From NCBI RefSeq assembly GCF_000385135.1, contig NZ_ARQM01000011.1:434001-498000 (forward strand): DNA of 64,000 nt, read 5' to 3'. The DNA is from Promicromonospora sukumoe 327MFSha3.1. Its GTDB lineage: Bacteria; Actinomycetota; Actinomycetes; Actinomycetales; Cellulomonadaceae. The translations under genes and the position numbers were made by a program. How positions within the stretch are numbered: the stretch's first letter is position 1; every line of letters begins with the position of its first letter. Shown here one piece after another: positions 1 to 5,861 of this stretch. A model generated the notes under the pieces. That model worked only from the letters and a program-made list of their open reading frames with translations, ran no database searches and was not told where the DNA came from.

Positions 1-1
1 C

Positions 2-769
2 TCAGCGCCTCCCGTCCGCGGCCAGGCGGTCGAGCCCGTCGAGCAGGAGGTCGAGGCCGAACTCGAACTCGGTCTGGTCGTCGCACCAGCCCAGGGTGGA
101 CCCCGGCTGCTCGTGGGCCACCTCGGCCAGCATCTCCACGAGGTGGGGCACCTGCTCGGCCATCTGTTCCAGCATGGCGACCGTCTCGTCCTCGGCGCCC
201 GCCTCGGGGAGGCCGCCGGCCGCGGAACCCGCCGCGGCGCCGTCGGGCTCGAAGAGCTCCTGCGAGAACCCGAGCGCGCGGCTGCCCAGGGCGTGCATGG
301 CGTGGTGGACCAGGTCGTACGAGAAGCCGCCGCGGCGCATCAGGGCGAGCAGCGAGTCGAAGTAGCGCACCACGTGCAGGCTGAACGACTTGCGGGTCTC
401 CAGCACCGTCGGCGCCCACGGGTGGCGCAGCAGCACCGATCGCGCCGTGAGGATCTGCCGCCGCATCGCGGGCTTCCAGGCGGACGGCGGCGCGTCGGCC
501 GGCAGGGGCTCCAGGGCGGCGACGGCGTCCTGGATCTCCGCGGCGACGAGGTCGACCACGCCGTCGAGCAGGTCCTCCTTGTTGGCGACGTGGTGGTAGA
601 GCGACATGGCCTCGATGCCGAGCTCCTTGGCCAGGCTCCGCATGGTGAGCGCCCCGAGGCCGTCCCGGTCCGCCAGGGCGACCGCGGACTCCAGCACCCG
701 GGCGCGGGTCAGGGTGGTCCGGGGCGCTGCGCCTGCCGTCTGCGGAGAAGCCGTCTGCGGGGAAGTCAT
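2..769 (-). CDS. TetR-family transcriptional repressor
   Basis: A 255-residue TetR-type regulator. The N-terminal helix-turn-helix spans about residues 22-70 (ARVLESAVALADRDG, then MRSLAKELGIEAMSLYHHV and NKEDLLDG), followed by an all-helical TetR C-terminal ligand domain. The first 20 residues are a low-complexity S/T/P/A tail. A loop rich in Ala and Gly near residues 175-195 separates the last helices. It is divergent from an oxidoreductase operon, and the shared 104-bp gap carries two perfect 13-bp palindromes over that operon's promoter, so it probably represses the operon and possibly itself. No Shine-Dalgarno sequence precedes the ATG, and a TAGGAT -10 box lies 10 bp upstream, which fits a leaderless message. 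The ligand is unknown. Confidence 0.9.
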   Translation of the reverse strand: MTSPQTASPQTAGAAPRTTLTRARVLESAVALADRDGLGALTMRSLAKELGIEAMSLYHHVANKEDLLDGVVDLVAAEIQDAVAALEPLPADAPPSAWKPAMRRQILTARSVLLRHPWAPTVLETRKSFSLHVVRYFDSLLALMRRGGFSYDLVHHAMHALGSRALGFSQELFEPDGAAAGSAAGGLPEAGAEDETVAMLEQMAEQVPHLVEMLAEVAHEQPGSTLGWCDDQTEFEFGLDLLLDGLDRLAADGRR

Positions 770-778
770 GGTCTCGCG

Positions 779-784
779 ATCCTA
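779..784 (-). promoter_or_regulatory. -10 box of the TetR gene, near-leaderless
   Basis: On the minus strand the hexamer TAGGAT ends 9 bp before the ATG at 769, putting the expected start within a few bases of the codon. No ribosome-binding site is present. No convincing -35 was found. Confidence 0.4.
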
Positions 785-797
785 CGTCCGCGAACCC

Positions 798-850
798 TTG
801 ACGGAGCCTGGGGACGGTCCTACCTTACGACGTAAGGCTTACGCCGTAAG
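798..850 (+). promoter_or_regulatory. Promoter with twin 13-bp TetR operators
   Basis: A promoter TTGACG (798-803), 17-bp spacer, TACCTT (821-826) faces the oxidoreductase genes. Two perfect palindromes sit on it: CTTACG-A-CGTAAG at 824-836 and CTTACG-C-CGTAAG at 838-850, centres 14 bp apart. One covers the -10 box and the other the expected start. The position, symmetry and neighbouring TetR gene make them the likely operators. Confidence 0.75.
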
Positions 851-873
851 TCTCCTCCGGAAGGCGGTGCGTC

Positions 874-1422
874 ATGTGGAGCTGGATCCTCTGGGCAGTG
901 GTGGTCCTCCTGGTGCTGGGGCTGGCCTGCTTCACCGCGCTGGTGCTGGTCATGCGCACCAAGAACCCGCGAGGGCTCGCGGTCGTCCGCCGGTTCAACC
1001 GGCGGTTCACCAACCGCCGCACGCTGCGGCACGCGGGGGAGGCCGGTTCGTCCAACGACCTGATCCGCCATGTCGGGCGCAGGTCCGGGATGCGGTACGC
1101 GACGCCGATCGGCGTGTACCCGATGGGCGACGACTTCCTCGTGTACCTGCCGTACGGCTCCGGCGTGGACTGGCTGCGGAACGTCCGGGCCGCCGGCTCC
1201 GCGGAGCTGCGGGTCGACGGGCAGACATACGTGGTGACCCCGGAGATCGTCGAGCCGGCCGCGGCGCTGCCCTACCTGTCCGCGGCGGACCGGCGGGTCG
1301 CGCGGCTCTTCAGGGTCACCGACTTCCTTGCGCTGCGGCGGGTAGCGGTGGGGTCGGACGGCGCGGGCGCCCCGGCGGCCGCCGGCCCGGTCGCGGACGA
1401 CGGCGCGGGCGGCACGCCGTGA
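874..1422 (+). CDS. DUF385-like deazaflavin-type nitroreductase
   Basis: A 182-residue protein of the split-beta-barrel DUF385/Ddn-like group, whose members often use F420 or flavin to reduce quinones or nitro compounds. Residues 3-28 form one hydrophobic helix (WILWAVVVLLVLGLACFTAL), so it is probably membrane-anchored with the barrel in the cytoplasm. The barrel includes GRRSGMRYATPIGVYPMGDDF and YGSGVDWLRNVRAAG, typical of the family. Its last codon overlaps the GTG of the next gene (GTGA), so the two are translationally coupled behind the TetR-controlled promoter. Family placement is firm; cofactor and substrate are inference. Confidence 0.75.
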   Translation: MWSWILWAVVVLLVLGLACFTALVLVMRTKNPRGLAVVRRFNRRFTNRRTLRHAGEAGSSNDLIRHVGRRSGMRYATPIGVYPMGDDFLVYLPYGSGVDWLRNVRAAGSAELRVDGQTYVVTPEIVEPAAALPYLSAADRRVARLFRVTDFLALRRVAVGSDGAGAPAAAGPVADDGAGGTP

Positions 1423-2390
1423 GAGCGGTCGTCCGAGACCGGTACGGGCCGGTCGACGTCCTGCGGGTCGCCGACGTCGAGCAGCCCGACCCGGGCCCCG
1501 GCGAGGCCGTGGTCCGGGTCGCCGCCGCCTCGCTGAACATGGCCGACGTCGACCACCTGCTCGGCCGTCCGTGGCTCGCGCGGCTCGCCACGGGGCTGGT
1601 GCGGCCGGCGAACCACCGGGTCGGGCTCGACGTGGCCGGGACGGTCGAGGAAGTCGGGCCGGACGTCACCGGTCTGCGCCCCGGCGACCGCGTCTGGGCC
1701 GACCTCTTCGACAGCGGCCACGGCGCGCTGGCCGAGCGGGTGTGCGTGCCGGCGTCGGCCCTGTCGCCGCTGCGGGACGACGTCCCGTTCGACGTCGCAG
1801 CCACCGCGCCGCACTCCGGCTCGCTCGCAATGCTGGGGCTGCGCGCCGCCGGGCCGCTCCGCGCGGGCGAGCGCGTGCTGGTCAACGGGGCCGGAGGCTG
1901 CGTGGGGCCGTTCGCGGTGCAGATCGCCAAGGCGCGCGGCGCCGTCGTCACCGCCGTCGACCACGGTGGCAAGGCGGACCTGCTCCGGGAGCTGGGCGCC
2001 GACGAGGTGCTCGACCACACGCGGCAGGACGTCACGCGCACCGGGCGGCGGTTCGACGTCGTACTGGACATCGCCGACACCCGGTCCGTCCTGGCGTTCC
2101 AGCGGTGCCTGGCTCCGGGCGGCCGGTACCTGCTGATCGCGCGGCGGATCGGCTCGCTCGCGGAGAAGGCGCTGCTCGGCCCGGTGGTCGGCGCGCTGAC
2201 CGGGACCCGCATGGGCACCTTCGCCTGGCGCCCGAACCAGCGCACCGACCTGGACGAGCTCGCCGCCCTCCTGGCCTCGGGCGCCGTCCGCCCCGTCGTC
2301 GACCGCCGGTACGGCCTGGACGCGACCCAGGTGGCGTTCGAACGCCTTGCCACGGGCTCCGCCCGAGGCAAGCTCCTGATCACGCCGTAG
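1419..2390 (+). CDS. Zinc-independent MDR alcohol dehydrogenase/quinone oxidoreductase
   Basis: A 323-residue medium-chain dehydrogenase/reductase. The GroES-like N-terminal half (MRAVVRDRYGPVDVLRV, then VGLDVAGTVEEVG) is followed by a Rossmann NAD(P)-binding segment (VNGAGGCVGPFAVQIAKARG, about residues 152-171). Cys-rich zinc ligands of classical alcohol dehydrogenases are absent, which points to a quinone oxidoreductase/enone reductase-like enzyme. The GTG start at 1419 overlaps the previous stop and is much better than the long open frame extending upstream to 606, because MDR homology begins here. It is second in the TetR-controlled operon, which suggests detoxification of an electrophile or drug. 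Confidence 0.85.
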   Translation: MRAVVRDRYGPVDVLRVADVEQPDPGPGEAVVRVAAASLNMADVDHLLGRPWLARLATGLVRPANHRVGLDVAGTVEEVGPDVTGLRPGDRVWADLFDSGHGALAERVCVPASALSPLRDDVPFDVAATAPHSGSLAMLGLRAAGPLRAGERVLVNGAGGCVGPFAVQIAKARGAVVTAVDHGGKADLLRELGADEVLDHTRQDVTRTGRRFDVVLDIADTRSVLAFQRCLAPGGRYLLIARRIGSLAEKALLGPVVGALTGTRMGTFAWRPNQRTDLDELAALLASGAVRPVVDRRYGLDATQVAFERLATGSARGKLLITP

Positions 2391-2484
2391 GGCGTCGAAC
2401 GTAGGCTTGATCGCTCCAAGAGCCACCGTTGGGGCGCTGAACCCTACGCTCGGCGTCCGCGGCTCGGGTGGGAGGATGCGGCGT

Positions 2485-3153
2485 ATGACGCAACGCCGCA
2501 TCCTTGTCCTTTCCGGCCGCGGGCGCTACGAGGACCCCTGGCACGACCACGCGGCGACGTCGCACGTGGTCGCCGGCATCCTCGGCGACCAGGGCGACGT
2601 CGAGGTGCGCGGGCTGTTCCGCGACGCGCTCGACGACCTCGATTCGGTGGACCTGCTCGTGGTCAACGGCGGCTCGGGACGCCGGGACGCCGGTTTCGAC
2701 GGGTCCGACGACGACTGGCTCGCCGTGCACGACCGGCTGGCCGCCTGGGCGCGAGCCGGCGGCGCGGTGCTCGGCCTGCACCAGGCCGCGAACACCTTCT
2801 ACGACGCGCCCGACTGGGCGGCCGTGCTCGGCGGCCGCTGGATCCCCGGCGAGTCGATGCACCCGCCGATCGGCGACGCCCGGTTCGAGCTGGTCCAGGG
2901 CCACCCGGTCACCGACGACCTGCGCGTGGTCGAGGCCTTCGACGAGCGGTACTGCCACCTGAGCGTCGCGCCGGAGACGCGCGTGCTCGGCACCACCCTG
3001 GACGACGACGGCACCCCGCACCCGGTCCTGTGGGTCAACGAGACGCACGGCGGCCGCACGGTCTACTCGGCGCTCGGGCACGACGTCCGCTCCTTCGCCT
3101 CGGAGGGGCACCGGGAGCTGCTGCGCCGGTCGGCGGCCTGGCTGCTGTCGTAG
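2485..3153 (+). CDS. ThuA-domain protein
   Basis: A 222-residue ThuA-like protein with a glutamine-amidotransferase-like fold. Visible marks are the N-terminal RRILVLSGRGRYEDPWHDH, the central LGLHQAANTFYDAPDWAAVLGG and the C-terminal GRTVYSALGHDVRSF. ThuA was first found in trehalose use in rhizobia, but its reaction remains poorly defined. The start at 2485 is chosen because GGGAGG at 2470-2475 lies 9 bp before it; an ATG at 2476 is possible. No close functional partner lies next to it. The next gene follows after 51 bp behind its own promoter. Confidence 0.8.
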   Translation: MTQRRILVLSGRGRYEDPWHDHAATSHVVAGILGDQGDVEVRGLFRDALDDLDSVDLLVVNGGSGRRDAGFDGSDDDWLAVHDRLAAWARAGGAVLGLHQAANTFYDAPDWAAVLGGRWIPGESMHPPIGDARFELVQGHPVTDDLRVVEAFDERYCHLSVAPETRVLGTTLDDDGTPHPVLWVNETHGGRTVYSALGHDVRSFASEGHRELLRRSAAWLLS

Positions 3154-3166
3154 GATGACGCCCCCC

Positions 3167-3197
3167 TTGACCTCAACCGTTGTTGAGGTTGTTGGCT
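3167..3197 (+). promoter_or_regulatory. SoxR/MerR-like promoter of the VOC gene
   Basis: TTGACC at 3167-3172 is followed by a 19-bp spacer, as in MerR-family promoters, and a poor -10 (TTGGCT, 3192-3197). The spacer holds the dyad ACCTCAAC-CGTT-GTTGAGGT (arms 3170-3177 and 3182-3189), which resembles SoxR boxes. The predicted start falls on or next to the ATG at 3205, so the message is probably leaderless. The regulator is not in this window. Confidence 0.6.
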
Positions 3198-3204
3198 GGG
3201 GCGC

Positions 3205-3957
3205 ATGGAGATCATCAGCGTCGACACGGTGACCCGCTCGACCGCGGAGACCGCCGCGTACTACGAGACGGTCCTCGGCCTGCCGGTCAGCAAGGAGATC
3301 GGCGCGGTCGAGGTCACCGTCGGCCGCACGGTCCTGCGCTTCCACGAGGACGCCGACGCCGCGGGCGACCAGCACTACGCCTTCCTGATCGACGACGCGC
3401 GGTTCGACGCCGCCCGCGCGTTCCTGACGGCGGGACCCGGTCTGCTGAGCGACGGCGACCGCACGGAGTTCGAGGCGCAGGACGCCTGGAACGCGCGATC
3501 CCTGTACTTCCCGGGACCGGACCGCTCCGTCCTGGAGGTCATCGCGCGCCGTGATCTTCCCCGAGACCTGGGTGCCGGACGCGGCGCGGGGGCGAAGGCC
3601 TCGAGCCCGCCCGCGTCCGGCACCCAGCCCAGTCCGTCGGAACCGTTCGGGCCGGGCGACCTGCTGTCCGTGAGCGAGGTGGGCATCGCCGTGCCCGACG
3701 TCGTGGACACCGCCGACCGGCTCGCCCACGCCGGCGTCGGCCGCTACCCGGACGGCTCGGCGACGTTCAGCCCGGCCGGGCACATCGACGGCATGCTGAT
3801 CCTGGTCAGCGGGGGCCGCACCTGGTTCCCGACGTCGGACCGCGTGGTAGGCGAACCGCCCGTGACGGTGGTCGCGCAGGCGGGACCGGCGAGCCCCGGC
3901 GTCGTGCCCGGCCGGTACGAGCTGGCCCCGGGGCGTGTGCTGGTGGTGCGGCCGTAG
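3205..3957 (+). CDS. VOC-superfamily (glyoxalase/dioxygenase-like) protein
   Basis: A 250-residue protein. The N-terminal half is a VOC module (MEIISVDTVTRSTAETAAYYETVLGLPVS, split here by position: residues 1-29) with paired beta-alpha-beta-beta-beta units and a terminal VLEVI strand carrying a Glu of the metal-site type. The second half (from about residue 155, LSVSEVGIAVPDVVDTADRL) is a second, degenerate VOC half. Members act on glyoxal adducts, catechols or antibiotics; nothing here fixes the substrate. A SoxR/MerR-like promoter suggests induction by redox-active compounds or electrophiles. The gene converges on the abi gene, with 15 bp between their ends. Confidence 0.75.
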   Translation: MEIISVDTVTRSTAETAAYYETVLGLPVSKEIGAVEVTVGRTVLRFHEDADAAGDQHYAFLIDDARFDAARAFLTAGPGLLSDGDRTEFEAQDAWNARSLYFPGPDRSVLEVIARRDLPRDLGAGRGAGAKASSPPASGTQPSPSEPFGPGDLLSVSEVGIAVPDVVDTADRLAHAGVGRYPDGSATFSPAGHIDGMLILVSGGRTWFPTSDRVVGEPPVTVVAQAGPASPGVVPGRYELAPGRVLVVRP

Positions 3958-3972
3958 GCGTCGGCGGCCAGA

Positions 3973-4986
3973 TCAGGGCTGAGAGCTCCAGAGTGGTAGC
4001 TCGTGCCAGCCCGTGGGAAACCCCATCTCCTGCTCCGAGCGGTTCGCGGGCAGGGTGGTGATGAGCGACCTCATCCGGCTGGTCCAGTCGTCGCCCGGAT
4101 GAATGCGGGTCGTGAGCAGGGCGAGGAGTGCCAGCGTCGCGTACACGCGAAACGTGATGTTCCCGCCGGTGTCGGCAATGTGGGTGAGCTCCGGGATCGG
4201 ACGGACAGTCCGAGGGCTGATCTGCTCGACGACGTTGACATTCCACAATCTGGCGTGGCGCGCGCAGATGTTCCGGATGTAGTTGAGGTTCTTGAGCCAA
4301 CTCTTCAGCACACCGCTGTTGCCTGCGCCTGATGCGTCGAACAGGCCGAGTGCGGACGCTACCTCGTCCCTGTCCCGCTGGATCATGCCGTCGTAAAGAT
4401 ATGACAGCCCACCGAAATCAAGAATCTCGGTGACGACCCAGACCGGCAGCGGTGGACCGTACTTTGCGCGGAAATGCTTGACGAAGTCTGCCTTTGAGCG
4501 ACGTTCCTCGTCCTGCCGTCGCCGTAGCCACTGTGAGTGGCTGGTTTGCATCCACGTGTTCAGCGCGGGAGGCGAGGCGATGTCGCTGCCTGCGAAGTCG
4601 TCGTCGAGAGCTTCGGGATCTGCGTGCGCGAACGCCCCGCGTCGGCCGAGGACATGACCAACGTGGAAGCGGACCGAGACCTCGACGCGCTCGATCCCGT
4701 CCATGACCAGGAGGCGTAGCTTGCGGTCGAACTCGTAGACGTCGGCGACTTGCGCGAGCGTCGTCCCCGCTACGAACTGGTCGAGGACCAGGCGGGGCCC
4801 GTTCTGCTGGGACCGGCTCTCCCGGAAGGGGTACCAGTAGCCGCTCAGCCGGTAGTAGCCGACTCGCCGCAGCCATTCGGCCGCTGCGGCTCGGTTGCCC
4901 AGGTCAAGACCGCGGGACTCGAGCAGGTCGAGTTGCTGATCAACGGTGAGGTAAGGCTTCTGGTAGAGATCGTTGGTCACACACAT
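3973..4986 (-). CDS. Abi_2 (AbiD/AbiF-type) HEPN abortive-infection protein
   Basis: A 337-residue Abi_2 family protein. These are predicted HEPN ribonucleases that halt growth of phage-infected cells. Marks seen are KPYLTVDQQLDLLESRGL (about 10-27), the RRVGYYRLSGYWYPFR box (about 40-55), and the HEPN motif RNICARH, with R238 and H244 as the likely catalytic pair. The ATG at 4986 is chosen because family homology starts just after it; GGAGG lies about 12 bp upstream inside a hairpin. Alternative upstream starts (to 5076) would add 30 residues that run through that hairpin. Base composition is clearly lower in GC than the neighbours, with A/T third positions, which suggests horizontal acquisition. 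It stands alone, with no protein antitoxin; the upstream hairpin RNA is the natural candidate partner. Confidence 0.85.
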   Translation of the reverse strand: MCVTNDLYQKPYLTVDQQLDLLESRGLDLGNRAAAAEWLRRVGYYRLSGYWYPFRESRSQQNGPRLVLDQFVAGTTLAQVADVYEFDRKLRLLVMDGIERVEVSVRFHVGHVLGRRGAFAHADPEALDDDFAGSDIASPPALNTWMQTSHSQWLRRRQDEERRSKADFVKHFRAKYGPPLPVWVVTEILDFGGLSYLYDGMIQRDRDEVASALGLFDASGAGNSGVLKSWLKNLNYIRNICARHARLWNVNVVEQISPRTVRPIPELTHIADTGGNITFRVYATLALLALLTTRIHPGDDWTSRMRSLITTLPANRSEQEMGFPTGWHELPLWSSQP

Positions 4987-4990
4987 ATAG

Positions 4991-5040
4991 AAAACCAGCC
5001 TCCCCTCCCGCGCGAGGCGGGACGGAAGGCTGGCCGTGTT
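4991..5040 (-). ncRNA. Candidate hairpin RNA / attenuator in front of the Abi gene
   Basis: On the minus strand the predicted transcript starts near 5040 and at once folds into a long stem. CCAGCCU (5033-5027) pairs with AGGCUGG (5001-4995), then a U-G wobble, two G-C pairs, one G-G mismatch, and UCCCGC (5022-5017) with GCGGGA (5011-5006) around the loop CUCGC. UUUUCUAU (4994-4987) follows and then the abi ATG. The hairpin plus U-run has the form of an intrinsic terminator, so most transcripts could end here as a roughly 50-nt RNA, with read-through making the toxin mRNA. That is the layout of type III-like RNA-antitoxin loci. The fold is read from sequence; function is inference. Confidence 0.5.
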
Positions 5041-5046
5041 GACCAC

Positions 5047-5076
5047 AGGATACGTTGTTCCGCTGTCGGGAAGCAA
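5047..5076 (-). promoter_or_regulatory. Promoter of the hairpin RNA-abi unit
   Basis: On the minus strand TTGCTT (5076-5071), an 18-bp spacer and TATCCT (5052-5047) form a plausible sigma70-type promoter. Its expected start, about 5040, is only some 7 nt before the hairpin. Confidence 0.5.
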
Positions 5077-5131
5077 TGGAGCGTGAGGCGGGCGTGCCCT
5101 CCCTGAGGAGCTTCGCCGCGCAGTCCGAGCT

Positions 5132-5611
5132 TCACGCCCCCTCGGTGAACCCCGCCTGGCGCCACACCTCGTAGATCGCGATCGACGCCGCGTTGGTCAG
5201 GTTGAGCGACCGGCGCCCGGGCAGCATCGGGATGCGCAGCTCGTCGGTGATGCGGGGGTGCTTGAGCGCCTCCGGCGGCAGCCCCGTGGGTTCGGGGCCG
5301 AACAGCAGCACGTCGCCCTGCCGGTACTCGATGTCGGTGAACCGCGTGGTCGCGCGGGTCGTGAACGCGAACACGCGGGCCTTGGGCAGCGCATCGAGGG
5401 CCGCGTCGAGCGACTGGTGCACGTCCATGACGGCGAGGTCGTGGTAGTCAAGACCCGCGCGCTTCAGCTTGGCCTCCGACAGGTCGAAACCCAGCGGTTC
5501 CACCAGGTGCAGCCGCGCCCCCGTCACGGCGGCGAGCCGGATCGCGGACCCGGTGTTCCCGGGGATGCGCGGCTCGAAGTACACGATGTGGGCGAGGGGG
5601 TTCTCGGGCAT
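5132..5611 (-). CDS. trmL: tRNA (cytidine/uridine-34 2'-O)-methyltransferase, TrmL type
   Basis: A 159-residue SpoU/TrmH (SPOUT) methyltransferase, matching the usual TrmL length. It methylates the ribose of the wobble nucleotide of leucine tRNAs using SAM. The three SPOUT motifs are visible: PRIPGNTGSAIRLA near the N-terminus, LLFGPEPTGLP (about 100-110) and IPMLPGRRSLNLTNAASIAIYE at the C-terminus, which forms the trefoil knot and cofactor site. The start at 5611 gives the family length; ATG at 5644 would add 11 residues and neither has a clear ribosome-binding site. It is divergent from the trp leader of trpS and upstream of the abi unit on the same strand. Confidence 0.85.
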   Translation of the reverse strand: MPENPLAHIVYFEPRIPGNTGSAIRLAAVTGARLHLVEPLGFDLSEAKLKRAGLDYHDLAVMDVHQSLDAALDALPKARVFAFTTRATTRFTDIEYRQGDVLLFGPEPTGLPPEALKHPRITDELRIPMLPGRRSLNLTNAASIAIYEVWRQAGFTEGA

Positions 5612-5673
5612 GGGGGCGTCAGGCTGCTGCGGCACGGGGTCCATTCTCGCTGCCCGACGGCGCGGCGTCGTCC

Positions 5674-5701
5674 TTGCCGCCGTCGGGCGCGCCCGCATAA
5701 C
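5674..5701 (+). promoter_or_regulatory. Promoter of the trpL-trpS unit
   Basis: TTGCCG (5674-5679), 16-bp spacer, CATAAC (5696-5701). The expected start coincides with the A of the leader-peptide ATG at 5710, so the leader peptide is probably translated from a leaderless 5' end. Confidence 0.5.
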
Positions 5702-5709
5702 CTGGGCCC

Positions 5710-5754
5710 ATGACGCACGGGCTCAACTGGTGGCGGCTGCACCCGCAGCCGTGA
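5710..5754 (+). CDS. Tryptophan leader peptide of trpS
   Basis: A 14-codon open frame, MTHGLNWWRLHPQP, with tandem Trp codons TGG TGG at 5728-5733, ending with TGA 108 bp before trpS. Immediately after the Trp codons lies segment 1 (CGGCTGC, 5734-5740), which can pair with segment 2 (GCAGCCG, 5745-5751). Segment 2 can instead pair with segment 3 (GCTGC, 5786-5790), which belongs to the terminator stem. A ribosome stalled at the two Trp codons would cover segment 1 and free segment 2 to disrupt the terminator. All the parts of classical ribosome-mediated attenuation are present in the right order. No Shine-Dalgarno sequence precedes the ATG, consistent with leaderless translation. Confidence 0.85.
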   Translation: MTHGLNWWRLHPQP

Positions 5755-5771
5755 CCTGACGCGCCCACCCG

Positions 5772-5817
5772 CACAGAAGTCCCGAGCTGCCTGTCGCAGC
5801 CCGGGACTTTTTCTGTG
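5772..5817 (+). terminator. trp attenuator terminator upstream of trpS
   Basis: AGTCCCG (5778-5784) pairs with CGGGACT (5802-5808), with an inner stem GCTGC/GCAGC around loop CTGTC, followed by a T run (5808-5812). Outer CACAGA/TCTGTG arms (5772-5777, 5812-5817) also match. It is a Rho-independent terminator between the Trp leader peptide and trpS. Segment 3 inside it (5786-5790) is shared with the antiterminator pairing. Confidence 0.85.
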
Positions 5818-5861
5818 CCCGACGCCGTGCGTGGGCAGCTCCCTGACCAAGGAGACCCACC

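Noticed and set aside
606-1418. A 594-codon frame that would fuse extra sequence to the MDR enzyme
   Set aside because: The part before 1419 has no domain character and runs through the TetR promoter and the DUF385-like gene; it is only stop-free by composition.
3973-5076. Prophage or genomic island
   Set aside because: Only one lower-GC gene with its RNA is seen; no integrase, att repeats or phage structural genes flank it.
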